Source: Pelagophyceae sp. CCMP2097 (taxonomy: Eukaryota > Sar > Pelagophyceae). Taken from it: a stretch of DNA of 10,491 nucleotides. Below, piece after piece: positions 1 to 7,610 of this stretch. The stretch covers positions 7,458 to 17,948 of the forward strand of contig MU657493.1 in NCBI GenBank assembly GCA_026770575.1. The letters run 5' to 3'. How positions within the stretch are numbered: the stretch's first letter is position 1; each line of letters opens with the position of its first letter. A program made the translations under genes and the position numbers. Below the pieces are notes generated by a model. That model was not told where the DNA came from. It did not search any database and was given only the letters and a program-made list of their open reading frames with translations.

Positions 1-3
1 ATC

Positions 4-2148
4 GTGATGCGAGCCGGCGGCGGCGCGCAGCAGCCCGCGCGCGACATCGTCGCCGCCGCCATCCCGGGCGCGCACCCCGAGCGACTGGTGATCGAACTCG
101 ACATCTCGCGCCGCGTCGAAGAAGCGGAGCGCCGCGCCAAAGTGCCCGAGAGCAGACGCGCTGTGCCGCACCTCGACGCCGGCCTATGCGACGCCGGTGC
201 TGCGCCGCGCGAGCCTACTACCGCGGCGTCGCAGGTGGCCGAGCAGGACTGCATCCCGTCGTCCGACGAAGACGTGAGCCTGGCCGAGGACGAGGACGAG
301 AACGACCGGCCGGCGCCGCGCGACGACGGCGACGACGACGTCGACTACAGGAGGCTGCCGCCGATGACGTCTTTAGGCGACTACGGCTCGGGCAACTCCG
401 ACGAGGAGGGCTACTACGAGCCGGCGCGGCGCGAGCTGAGCCCAGACGATTATGAAGACGAGTCCGATGCGGAGGCCGCCGCTCCGGACGAGGACGAATT
501 GGAGAAACTTTATGCAGACGGCACGGCGCTGTCGAAGACGTTGTACGGCGACAACACGCCGAAAAAGCGGGCACGGCCCGCGGTCGCAAAAGGCGTCTGG
601 GTCTGGATCAAGCGCTTGAAGAAGCACTGGGCGCTGCAGAAGGCCGGCAGGGACTACCGCACGCACGTGTGCACGCGTAAGGACTGCTGGCGCCTTTTGC
701 GCATGACGCTCGACAGCGGCAGAGGGATTTGGCAGACGACTAACGGGCTGACCCACGACCGCGAGTACCACGAGGGCGCGAGCGCCAAGGGCGACGAGTC
801 GGCCAAGCGCCGGAGGGAGTCGTCGGACCAGAAACAGACGAACATGTTTGACTTTGCCGCGCGCGGCGCGCCGGGCGTGGGCGCGGCATACGCGTTGAAA
901 AAGGTCGACGCGGCGCGCGCGGCGCTGGCGCGCTCGGACATCTACTCTAAAGGAACGCTCTCCAAGTCGTCGTTCGACGACCCGGCGATGCGCAAGCGCG
1001 ACCAGGCGCTGTTCGAGGCGGGCGGCGGCACGGGTAAGGCGCCCTTCCTCACGCGCCGGGGGCTCGTCACCTGGGTGCGCGCCGAGTACGCGGTCTTCCG
1101 CATGTTCGCGCGCCAAATGATGCTGGAGGGCCGCGAGTACTCGAAGGGCAACCCGTTCTGCCAGGGCCTCAACGACGGCGCGACGCTCAAGAACAAAGAC
1201 AAGAACCTCGCAGTCGGCCTGGAGTTCATCGACCCGAAGCTCCTGCAGAACCACACGATCTGCCTCGGCATGGTGCGCGTCCTCGACGGCACCAACATTG
1301 GTGTCGCCAGGAAGGTCGAGGAGGTGTCGCAGGCCGTGTTGGGCCACTCCTATGGCGACGTCTTCCATTCCACCATCGCCGACTTTGCCGCCATCGGCGT
1401 CTGCAGCGAGTTGGACCATGAGGAGGAGGGCTGCGACATGCACGACGACGACAAGCTCGGCCGGGCCGCCGTCGGCGACCTCGTGCGCTCGAGGAAAAAG
1501 GTCGTGGTCAACCCGTTCGACGACTGCCAGGCCATCCTGACAAAGGTCAAGGACGCCGCGGTCTACTTCACGTACGACGGCCGCCGCAAGAAGCTCGAGA
1601 CCTACATCCAATTGATCCCGGGCGGCTGCGCCAATGTGCGCCTGAAGACGGACCTGAACAAGACGCGCGTCGCGGCGCGGTACGCGCTGATCTACTCTGT
1701 CCTCCGGATGAGCAAGGTGCTCAAGCTCTTCGCCGTCGCCAACCCGTCCGTGACGTGGAAGCTGACCGACCTGGAGTGGGAGATGGTCGCGGAGATCGAG
1801 GCGGTGCTGCGCATCTCGGGCGAGGTCGCTACTATTTTGCAGACCGAGCAGCACTACATGGGCGCGCTCGGCCGGTGCATCCTCGTCGACATGCTGCAAA
1901 AGTACCGCGCCGAGAAGCTCTGGGTCATCGACCTCGAAAACGTGCCGTCGAGCAATGTGCTGCCACGCAAGCCCAAGTCCACTTTCGACGGCCTCACGGT
2001 CATCGGCGCCGAGACGCTGCGCCGCGGGCTGCTCGAAGCGGAGCGCCGGCACTGTGGCAACAAGACCGAGGTCGTCAGCGGCTCCTCGAACGTCGTCGCG
2101 TCAGACCGCGAGGATATGGCCATGCTCCTGGACCCGCGGACGATGTAA
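4..2148 (+). CDS. hAT-superfamily transposase, N-terminal and catalytic part (ends at a premature in-frame stop)
   Basis: This would act in the nucleus, cutting and pasting its own element. The frame is open to the left window edge, so the true start may lie outside; the first ATG is at 7-9. Residues about 84-170 are Asp/Glu-rich. A basic PKKRAR motif at 186-191 could be a nuclear signal. A BED-like zinc finger is suggested by C223-x4-C228 and H251-x4-H256. The hAT-like core runs from about 350. D391 (in NDGAT) and D460 (in IADFAA) are in the positions expected for the first two catalytic acidic residues, and C477-x2-H480 matches the conserved hAT CxxH. D550 with TRV at 554-556 occupies the usual D-x-TRW block, with Val replacing the near-invariant Trp. 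LDPR at 709-712 is the hAT block upstream of the dimerisation region. TAA follows at 2146-2148 and the same frame continues to 2949. The superfamily rests on motif order, not on a search. The third acidic residue lies beyond the stop, so this product alone should be inactive. Confidence 0.72.
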   Translation: MMRAGGGAQQPARDIVAAAIPGAHPERLVIELDISRRVEEAERRAKVPESRRAVPHLDAGLCDAGAAPREPTTAASQVAEQDCIPSSDEDVSLAEDEDENDRPAPRDDGDDDVDYRRLPPMTSLGDYGSGNSDEEGYYEPARRELSPDDYEDESDAEAAAPDEDELEKLYADGTALSKTLYGDNTPKKRARPAVAKGVWVWIKRLKKHWALQKAGRDYRTHVCTRKDCWRLLRMTLDSGRGIWQTTNGLTHDREYHEGASAKGDESAKRRRESSDQKQTNMFDFAARGAPGVGAAYALKKVDAARAALARSDIYSKGTLSKSSFDDPAMRKRDQALFEAGGGTGKAPFLTRRGLVTWVRAEYAVFRMFARQMMLEGREYSKGNPFCQGLNDGATLKNKDKNLAVGLEFIDPKLLQNHTICLGMVRVLDGTNIGVARKVEEVSQAVLGHSYGDVFHSTIADFAAIGVCSELDHEEEGCDMHDDDKLGRAAVGDLVRSRKKVVVNPFDDCQAILTKVKDAAVYFTYDGRRKKLETYIQLIPGGCANVRLKTDLNKTRVAARYALIYSVLRMSKVLKLFAVANPSVTWKLTDLEWEMVAEIEAVLRISGEVATILQTEQHYMGALGRCILVDMLQKYRAEKLWVIDLENVPSSNVLPRKPKSTFDGLTVIGAETLRRGLLEAERRHCGNKTEVVSGSSNVVASDREDMAMLLDPRTM
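2146..2148 (+). other. In-frame TAA interrupting the transposase
   Basis: The codon series is LDPR-Thr-Met-TAA and then continues in the same frame with coding-like sequence for 266 codons. No frame change is needed on either side, and I see no convincing GT...AG pair that would remove only this codon. A single substitution at one position is the simplest explanation. Confidence 0.8.
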
Positions 2149-2949
2149 TGCCGCGACGTCCCAAACGAAGACCGCCGCGAGTGGCGCGACAAGCTCGAGG
2201 CACTCTACGTCCGCTACGCGGTAAACGCCGACGAGTTCGAGGCCGCCAAGACGGCGCGCGCGCGTGCTGCCGCCACCGCCATGGAAGCGGGCGCGCCCAT
2301 GGTCGACTCTTCGGCGCCCGTGCTCCAGCCGGCGGCGCTCCGCAAGCGGCCGGTCTCGCGCGACGCGTCGTGGTCCGACGAATCTGACGACGACGACGAC
2401 GCCATGGCCGACGCCGGGCCGCCGGCCGTGCGCAAGGTCGACCGGACCCCGGCGTTCAAGGCCGAGTTCAAGCAGGCTTTCAAGAACTACCGCGGCAGGC
2501 TCGCGAAGCTGAACTGGCACAAGCTATACCCGGAAGCCGGCCTGCCCGACGCGGGCGCCGGTGGGCCCGACGACCCCGCGGAGTGCGGCGTTCTCAAGGA
2601 CTTCCTCAAGGTCGACATCTGCCGCGCGTTCAAGCTGCTCATCGCGGAGGACCCCGACCGCAAGAAGTATGGGCACCTCCCCTACATGGCGACCCACTCG
2701 CGCGGCGGCGTCGGATCGCTGCTGGCGTCGAGCTTCTGCGAGCGCATCAACTTCGCGGCGAACCTCGTGCTCACCAAGGGCAACTCAGTCCTCGCCAACG
2801 AGGAGATCGACATGTGCACGACGCTGCGCATGAACCGAACGTTCATGCAGTTCATGCGCATCCACTATAACCACATCTCGCTCCAGCAGTATAAGATGAC
2901 TGTCGTCACGGAGGAGGACAACGAGCCCGACGAGCCCGACGAGCCGTGA
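2149..2949 (+). pseudogene. hAT transposase C-terminal part with dimerisation region, same frame as 4-2148
   Basis: This continues the upstream transposase frame directly after the TAA at 2146-2148 and stays open until TGA at 2947-2949. The first in-frame ATG is at 2281. It holds an acidic WSDESDDDDD stretch and then a block typical of the hAT C-terminal dimerisation region: YGHLPYMA, then SLLASSFCERINFAAN, then a segment ending with LRMN before FMQFMR. The Glu of CER (codon 2740-2742, residue 913 of the read-through frame) is in the position of the third catalytic acid of hAT enzymes. The C-terminus is a short EPDEPDEP tract. The codon pattern (G or C at most third positions) matches the upstream part, so the two look like one gene split by one stop. 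Alternatives are stop-codon read-through or a base-call error. Confidence 0.6.
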
Positions 2950-3074
2950 TTCCCGCGCCCCTCCAAAATGTGCCGTACCTGCGATCCCGCGCCGCACCGC
3001 CCGATCCCTCGCCGCCCTGCGGCGACGACGACGACGCGCCCGCCGTCGTCTCCGCCGCGCTCCGGCGCATACAG

Positions 3075-3098
3075 CCGCCGCCGCCGCCGCCGCCGCCG
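3075..3098. repeat. (CCG)8 trinucleotide tract
   Basis: Eight uninterrupted CCG units lie 125 bases downstream of the transposase stop, in sequence that no longer looks coding. Read on the plus strand in one frame it gives a polyproline run, which explains the short proline-rich ORF here. Confidence 0.9.
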
Positions 3099-3156
3099 CT
3101 GAAGCGCCCGTATCGTGCCCGCTTATTTTTCAGCGAAGGCCTAGGAAAACCCGCAG

Positions 3157-3245
3157 ATTCACTGATTCACTTCACATTCACCAGGATATTACGATGAATT
3201 TTCGCGAATCACGATTCCAGGACTTACATGTAATTCGCGGAAATT
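3157..3245. repeat. ATTCAC-rich block plus imperfect inverted repeat; possible hAT subterminal DNA
   Basis: ATTCAC occurs three times in 25 bp (3157-3162, 3165-3170, 3176-3181). It is followed by a hairpin with arms 3197-3209 and 3233-3245 (12 of 13 positions pair) and a 23-nt loop containing the palindrome TTACATGTAA. hAT transposases are known to bind short repeated motifs inside element ends, and this block lies about 200 bp after the transposase frame, so it may be the right-hand subterminal region. No terminal inverted repeat or 8-bp target duplication can be checked, because the left end of the element lies outside the window. Confidence 0.45.
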
Positions 3246-3801
3246 TTGGAGAAAGCCGAAACTTGAAGTATCCGTACCAAAATTTGAAGAACCAGAAGGT
3301 CGAAACTTGAAAAAAACAGTGTAGCAGAACCCGAAAACAGGAAGCAAGCAAGGAACAAGCCCGACACGGAGTCGAACCGACCGGCGGCGAACGTGCGCCC
3401 CCCCTCCCGAGATGCATGCGTCTCACCGCGTCGGTGCTTTGCGCGTCGTGGTTCAAGCCGTCTCGTAGGCCGCGAAGAAACAAAAGTTCGCCAGGAAGGC
3501 CGACAGTGCCTCACGTTCCGCACAGACGGTGCGCCGAGATCCCTACGACTCCCCACATCGGTAGAACGGCCTCGCGCCCAGCGAAGAGATGCGTCGGCGG
3601 TCCTCGTTGGTCGACGCCGTTTAGTCAGGCCACCGGGGCGCACGGTGTCGCGCGCGTCGACGCCACCGACACCTTTGCGTTCGACGCCACGTCGCGCGAC
3701 GCCGCGTCGCCCGACACCGCGCCGTAGCGCCAAACGCCCGGAACCGGGCCCAGTTTTGCTCGAAGGACCAGTGGCGTGACCCGCTTCTCTTATGTAGGCC
3801 C

Positions 3802-4179
3802 GTGGAAACGCGCCACAAATGCGTGGACGCGAACAAAACGTTCGCCGTGAAGCGGACTGTCACTGAGGACGGGCCGGCGACCGAAAAAAAAACGGCGCCC
3901 GCGGGCGACGCCACGTCCGACGCGAAGACGCCTGGCGCCAAGACGCACGACGCCCCAACACCCGACAAGACGCCAAAGCGACGCCCGCCAAGGCGCCCGC
4001 CAAGGCGCCGGCCGCCACCCTACATGGGCCATCGGGCCACCCGCATCGCCACCCCGCCGACGCGGCCACCTCGAGCGCTGCGGGCGCCCGTCCACGCGGC
4101 CAAGGATTTCTTCAAACCAACAAAGCGGCCGCGCTTCAATGACGACGACGACAACGACGACGACGACGACGACGACTAA
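3802..4179 (+). CDS. Hypothetical low-complexity protein with acidic tail (weak)
   Basis: I do not recognise this ORF. It would give about 125 residues starting at a GTG. There is no upstream in-frame ATG, so if real it is probably a 3' exon entered at the acceptor-like TATGTAG ending at 3797. The composition is disordered: Thr/Lys/Asp-rich first half, a PRR/PPRR repeat in the middle, and a C-terminus with KDFFKPTKRPRF followed by an Asp/Asn run encoded by a GAC microsatellite (4141-4176). The stop is TAA at 4177-4179. The repetitive DNA makes a chance ORF quite possible, but the K/R-rich then D-rich C-terminus resembles tails of nuclear proteins. Confidence 0.22.
   Translation: METRHKCVDANKTFAVKRTVTEDGPATEKKTAPAGDATSDAKTPGAKTHDAPTPDKTPKRRPPRRPPRRRPPPYMGHRATRIATPPTRPPRALRAPVHAAKDFFKPTKRPRFNDDDDNDDDDDDD
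4141..4176. repeat. (GAC)n tract with one AAC interruption
   Basis: Twelve triplets, all GAC except one AAC, immediately precede a TAA. In the plus-strand frame they encode an Asp-rich C-terminal tail. Confidence 0.85.
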
Positions 4180-4253
4180 AACGACCGACCAAAATCAATC
4201 CTCCGACCGACATCCGCCGAAGCGCATGGCCATGGAATGATTTTACTAAGAAC

Positions 4254-4416
4254 ATTCCTGGTATTACACGTAATTCCTGATTCCATGCTATTGTTTGATA
4301 TATATACCTCCATTACGTTTGCAGCCGTAGTGAACGTCGATTCACTCGTCACTTCACTACCACCGAACATTTGAGACCTCGCGTGAATATTCACCCACTT
4401 TGAATTTCCAGTGAAT
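4254..4416. repeat. AT-rich block with GTGAAT/ATTCAC motifs, related to the 3157-3245 block
   Basis: This holds ATTCAC at 4340-4345, a perfect 12-bp palindrome GTGAATATTCAC at 4383-4394, GTGAAT at 4411-4416, and GTGAAC at 4330-4335. The 23-mer at 4254-4276 matches the 23-mer at 3214-3236 in direct orientation at 19 of 23 positions; both are built around TTACAYGTAA. The TATATATA run at 4299-4306 also lies here. The shared motifs suggest a second end, or a solo end, of an element related to the one at 3157-3245. Confidence 0.5.
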
Positions 4417-4458
4417 TCCCACCGCTGCCCAAAGGTGGAACCTCACGGATTTACCCGG

Positions 4459-4504
4459 GGACAGAAGGACAGACAGACAGACAGACAGACAGACGGACAG
4501 ACAA
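4459..4504. repeat. (GACA)n tetranucleotide microsatellite
   Basis: About ten GACA units, with slight interruptions (AGAAG near the start, ACGG near the end), in a non-coding stretch. Confidence 0.9.
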
Positions 4505-4543
4505 AATTGCCCCTGGTAGGAATTCATAATCCTTCAATCAAAG

Positions 4544-4602
4544 GACCCGAAGGGCCCTTGCCGTAAACTGACGTTGATTAAACGGCAAGGACCCTTCGGG
4601 TC
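4544..4602. repeat. Inverted repeat / hairpin with 21-nt arms
   Basis: The left arm is 4544-4564 and the right arm 4582-4602. They are reverse complements at 20 of 21 positions, the exception being a C/A mismatch in the middle. The 17-nt loop is AT-rich (aaactgacgttgattaa). The arms contain GACCCGAAGGG and ACCCTTCGGGTC. The structure could be a minimal foldback element, a relic of one, or a structured RNA or terminator-like signal. No oligo-T run follows directly; the next T run is about 25 bases further on. Confidence 0.75.
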
Positions 4603-4619
4603 TTCAACAAGGTGGCATC

Positions 4620-4908
4620 TCAAAAAATAGTTTTTTAAAGTTACAATGACATTGTATAGACGAAAGAAAGCCTTCGGATCTCACGGCGGCGCCAAGGCGA
4701 GCACGGCCCGCGCCGCCGTGAAGACAAAGGTCTGGAAAAAGACGTGGTTCGCGTTGCCGGAACCCGTCTCGAGCCACGCGCGCTTCGCCGCAGGCAAAAC
4801 GCACAGCGAGACGCCTAAGCGAAGCGTCGAACCGCGCGGTCAAAAGGCACTTTTGGCAACCGCCCGCCGTTTGCCGGCCAGCACCTCTCCTTCTGCGTGC
4901 ATCACGCC
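4620..4908. other. No confident gene; weak plus-strand ORF 4646-4927
   Basis: A 93-codon plus-strand ORF starts at an ATG at 4646 and is rich in Lys, Ala and Ser (KKAFGSHGGAKAS, KVWKKTWFALP). I recognise no family, and it runs convergently into the probable 3' end of the minus-strand membrane gene. It may be a short gene or chance. Confidence 0.25.
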
Positions 4909-6704
4909 TCAGCCGGCTCGCGCTTGAAACGCCAAACTGGCGACTCGCGGCTGCCGTTGGACGGCTCGCGTTTGCCGTTCGGAGTCTCGCGTTCGACGTG
5001 TCGCGTTTTCCGACCGTCTCGACCCGGCCGCGGTACCGATGGCGAGGAGCGCGGCAATGCGCCGGCCGTCTGCGGCGGCGGCGGCGGCGTCCTCCGCAGC
5101 GACGCGGCGCCAGGCCGTCGGTACTTTTTCCGCTGACGTGGGCGCGTCGTCTTGAACGATATCCGATTGGACGACGTCCGCTGCGACGATGTCCGCCACA
5201 ACCGCGTCGACCAGCGACGGCGCGCCGCGGAAGAGCGATGCGACGCTCACGAGCACCTAGGTCCGACGGCGGGTCGAGCCACGGGAGGGGCGTCTCTTTG
5301 CCGTCGTGGCTCGGCTGTCGTGGCTCGGCCACCGTCAAGGAACAAGCGGCCCACGAAAGACGCCGCGACGCGCCGGGTCGAGGGCGCGCCGCCGCAGCGG
5401 ATGCGTCGCGCCGCGCGCCTCGGCCGCCGCGAGCGGCTCGAGGCGCCGCCGCGGCCCATCGGAGTCGTCTTGGTCGCCTTGGAGCAGCCGCGCCGCCGCC
5501 ACGGGCAAAAAGTAGACAACGGCGTGGAAGCCCAAGACGGCGGCAAAGTAGCCGACGAAGCCGTCGAACATGACCATGTGGACGTACCTATCGAGACGTA
5601 ACTCGAGATGTTCCGCGAGAAGGTACGAGCGACGTTCCTCTACGAGTTACGACTGCGCACAATAAAGCCCAGCGGCCGCACGCACCAGCCCGGCCCGAGG
5701 CTCGGCTCGCCGCCGGCGTGCGTGGCGGTGATGCGGCGGAGTAGCGCCGCCGCCAGTGACGCTCTGGCCGCGGGCGCGTCGCACGCCGCGCCGTCGCAGA
5801 GGACCGCGCCGCAAGCCGCTCCGCCGAAAAGGCCGTCGACCCCCGCGAGCGCCACCGCCGCCACCGCGAGCGCCGCGCCGCGCCGCGCGAGGCTGCCGCC
5901 GTGGGCCGCCGCCGTCGAACCTGGCGACGACACCGAGAGTACGTCGACGGACACGCGCACCCGAGCGCGCGACCCAAGCTCCGCGCACGGGCGCGCACCG
6001 CCTTCAAGCGCGTTGACGACGAGGACGAAGACGATGAGCGCGACGGTCGTTGGCGCGCACCCGTCGACGTACACAGCCGCGGCGCCGACGGCGCCGCTAA
6101 AAACGTCGCGGCCCGACTCTGCGAGCAGCGCAGTCGCCTAATGTGACGGCTCGCCGCGGCACCGCCAGGGGGCGCCTCGAGGGACCGGGGATCGCGCCTC
6201 GAGGGACTCGCCCGGGGCGAGCGACTCAAGGGGAGTCCGCCCGGGGCGCGCAGCTCGAGGGTCCTCGGGCATCCCCCGCGTCTCGCGGCCGCACCCGGCG
6301 CCCCCGGCGCCCGAGCCGACGCCTTGAGGATGCTGCGTCTGAGCGTTTGTCGAGACTCGGGATTCGGGATCAGGGCGCGGCCGCAGTGCCAAAAGCAGCG
6401 CGTGCGCGAGCGACTGCAGCGAGCCGCCGGTGGCGCCGGCCAGGAGCACCGCGTGCAGCCGCCGCGGCGCGCGGCGGACGTACGCGGCCGCGGCGAGGAC
6501 CAAGCACAGCTCGGCGGCGAGCACGAGCGCCGCGGCCCCGAGGCCGCCCGCGCCGCCTACAGTGCCGCAGAGCCAGATCAACACCCTCGGCGCGTCTTGC
6601 GGGACGGCGCGGCCGGCGAGCGCGTCGAAGCCGTGGCGTCGGAGGTACGAGCCTTCGGCGAGCCGTCGCATGTCGTATGACCCGAATCGCGCCACGTCGT
6701 CCAA
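4909..6704 (-). CDS. Putative multi-exon, multi-pass membrane protein of unknown family
   Basis: I do not recognise the family. Four coding-like blocks read on the minus strand. Block A (6704 to about 6330) has an ATG at 6671-6669 and hydrophobic spans such as LGAAALVLAAELCLVLAAAAYV and LHAVLLAGATGGSLQSLAHALLLAL. Block B (6137-5686), directly after a TAG, has VALIVFVLVVNAL and GAALAVAAVALAGVDGLFGG. Block C (from 5587 to a TGA at 5337) has FVGYFAAVLGFHAVVYFLPVA. Block D (5256-4909), also just after a TAG, begins VLVSVASLFRGAPSLVDAVV. B and C join cleanly: donor GTGCGT at 5685, acceptor GATAG ending at 5588, phase 2 on both sides. The A-B and C-D junctions have acceptor-like TTAG and CTAG, but I find no strong donor. 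The block A frame stays open upstream of 6704, so the N-terminus is uncertain. An interrupted relic gene is the alternative. Confidence 0.42.
5588..5685 (-). other. Predicted 98-nt intron in the membrane-protein gene
   Basis: On the minus strand the sequence starts GTGCGTGCGG and ends CTCGATAG. Removing it restores one reading frame (phase 2 to phase 2) between two hydrophobic coding blocks, and also removes the in-frame TAG that ends block B and the TAA upstream of block C. GTGCGT is a common donor in GC-rich algae. Inside lies an inverted repeat, CGTAACTCG at 5597-5605 and CGAGTTACG at 5643-5651. Confidence 0.45.
5597..5651. repeat. 55-bp inverted-repeat unit sharing its ends with the 8545-8665 element
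   Basis: The outer nine bases, CGTAACTCG and CGAGTTACG, are perfect reverse complements, and they equal the outer nine bases of the 121-bp element at 8545-8665. Further in, the left side also resembles that element's arm (CGCGAG followed by AAGGT, with a small length difference). No target-site duplication is obvious next to it. Confidence 0.5.
6138..6331 (-). other. GC-rich putative intron with degenerate tandem repeat
   Basis: Between membrane blocks A and B the translation becomes low-complexity (Gly/Arg/Pro). The DNA contains two exact copies of GCGCCTCGAGGGAC (6172-6185 and 6194-6207, period 22), followed by more degenerate relatives ending near 6260. The minus-strand acceptor would be CACATTAG, ending at 6138. 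I cannot place the donor: cga|GTCTCG and ggc|GTCGGC are in phase but weak. Confidence 0.3.
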
Positions 6705-6976
6705 CGGCCCGCCGCCGCCGCCGCCCTGCGCCAGCCACGCGCACGCGGCGGCGGCGGCGCGGGGGTCTAGTCCTTGGCGGGCAGCGCGGCGTCGACGTCC
6801 ATGTCGTCTTGCGCGGGCGCGTCCTCGACCGCGGCTTTGGACCTCCTCTGGCCCTCGTCACGCGGCGGCGGCGGCGCGTGCGGACGCCCACGCCGCGAGC
6901 ATGGGCTGAGGGGCCCGACGACGCCGTCGACACGACGTCGCACACTGCGGCCGGGGCGCCGGCGTACTAGTACCAC

Positions 6977-7559
6977 AGCCGTTTCAAGTCCTCTCAAGAG
7001 CGGATTTCGTTTGAGAAATTAAGGTTTTCAGAAAAAGGGTTGTTCCACTCCAGAGCACTGTTTCTTCTATTTACCGACTATAGCAAGCAGCGTGGGCATT
7101 CGCAAAAGCACTGTCGAATTTGCACAACAGAAATCGCCGAAGATAACTTTTTTTAGCGCGTGCGCTCTTGCCGCCCCCTCCAGTCGTATTAGTTGGCGCC
7201 TCGGAGACCAGCGCGCGAAGAAGCAACGTCTCAAACCGCGAAATTTTAGTAGCCTACTTTGGAGGCAAGGAATTGCCGGCCAATTTTGACATAACGTTCG
7301 GGCACAGTGCCCCTAACGTCTGCCTCAATTGGCCGGGAACTCATTGGCGCCTTCATCGACTTTTGATTTGGGCCCTAAGGTTTAGACTTGATTAACTACT
7401 AATTAAGAAGCTTTCGCAGAGTCTCGCCAAAATAAGACAGTTGACGAAAAAGCCAAACAAGCGCGCCCAGGGCGTCTCGCGGGAGTGGCCGGCGCAGCGC
7501 CAACCGCCTTCACGAGCCAAAAATAGTTAATAGATTTCCGGTGATAATCTAATTCGACA
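6977..7559. other. Intergenic stretch without a recognisable gene
   Basis: GC content drops sharply at about 6970 and the sequence is of mixed composition. The short plus-strand ORFs here (7092-7289, 7168-7395) show no coding-like codon pattern. Oligo-A/T runs occur at 7021-7045 and 7148-7155. I see no tRNA, terminal repeat or clear promoter. Confidence 0.5.
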
Positions 7560-7610
7560 GTGGAGTTTGAATCCCGGATCCCACGGCCGCTGTCGGCGCG
7601 TCATGCGCTG

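Larger units (their letters stand above)
2950..3801. other. Mostly non-coding stretch downstream of the transposase
   Basis: Overlapping ORFs on both strands here (about 3390-3780) are Arg/Pro-rich with no conserved blocks, and I do not believe any of them. What can be seen is the CCG tract, an abrupt change to AT-rich DNA at about 3120-3330, and an inverted repeat with ATTCAC motifs. From 3650 to 3725 GAC/GCC-type triplets recur (cgacgcc, cgacacc) without a clean period. At 3781-3797 a pyrimidine-rich run ends in TATGTAG, which could be a splice acceptor for the ORF beginning near 3802. Confidence 0.4.

Noticed and set aside
373..2052. 559-codon ORF on the minus strand opposite the transposase
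   Set aside because: It is antisense to a frame with clear hAT motifs. Its Arg/Leu/Val/Asp-rich translation is what G/C-ending codons give in reverse complement.
3360..3440. tRNA-like T-loop (GGTTCGACTCC) on the minus strand
   Set aside because: Only three of five T-stem pairs form, and I could not build a cloverleaf around it.
4299..4306. TATATATA as a TATA box
   Set aside because: No believable gene starts within the expected distance on either strand, and it lies inside an AT-rich repeat block.
4459..4504. GACA tract as a functional element
   Set aside because: It is a simple microsatellite with no coding or regulatory context that I can support.
4604..5338. 244-codon minus-strand ORF
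   Set aside because: It is Arg-rich without recognisable blocks and overlaps block D in another frame. Its C-terminal part runs into AT-rich intergenic sequence.
6143..6970. 275-codon plus-strand Arg-rich ORF
   Set aside because: The composition is almost only Arg, Ala, Pro and Gly. It is the shadow of hydrophobic minus-strand coding blocks in GC-rich DNA.
7560..7590. tRNA-like GTTTGAATCCC on the plus strand
   Set aside because: The flanking bases do not form a T stem, and there is no acceptor or anticodon stem upstream.
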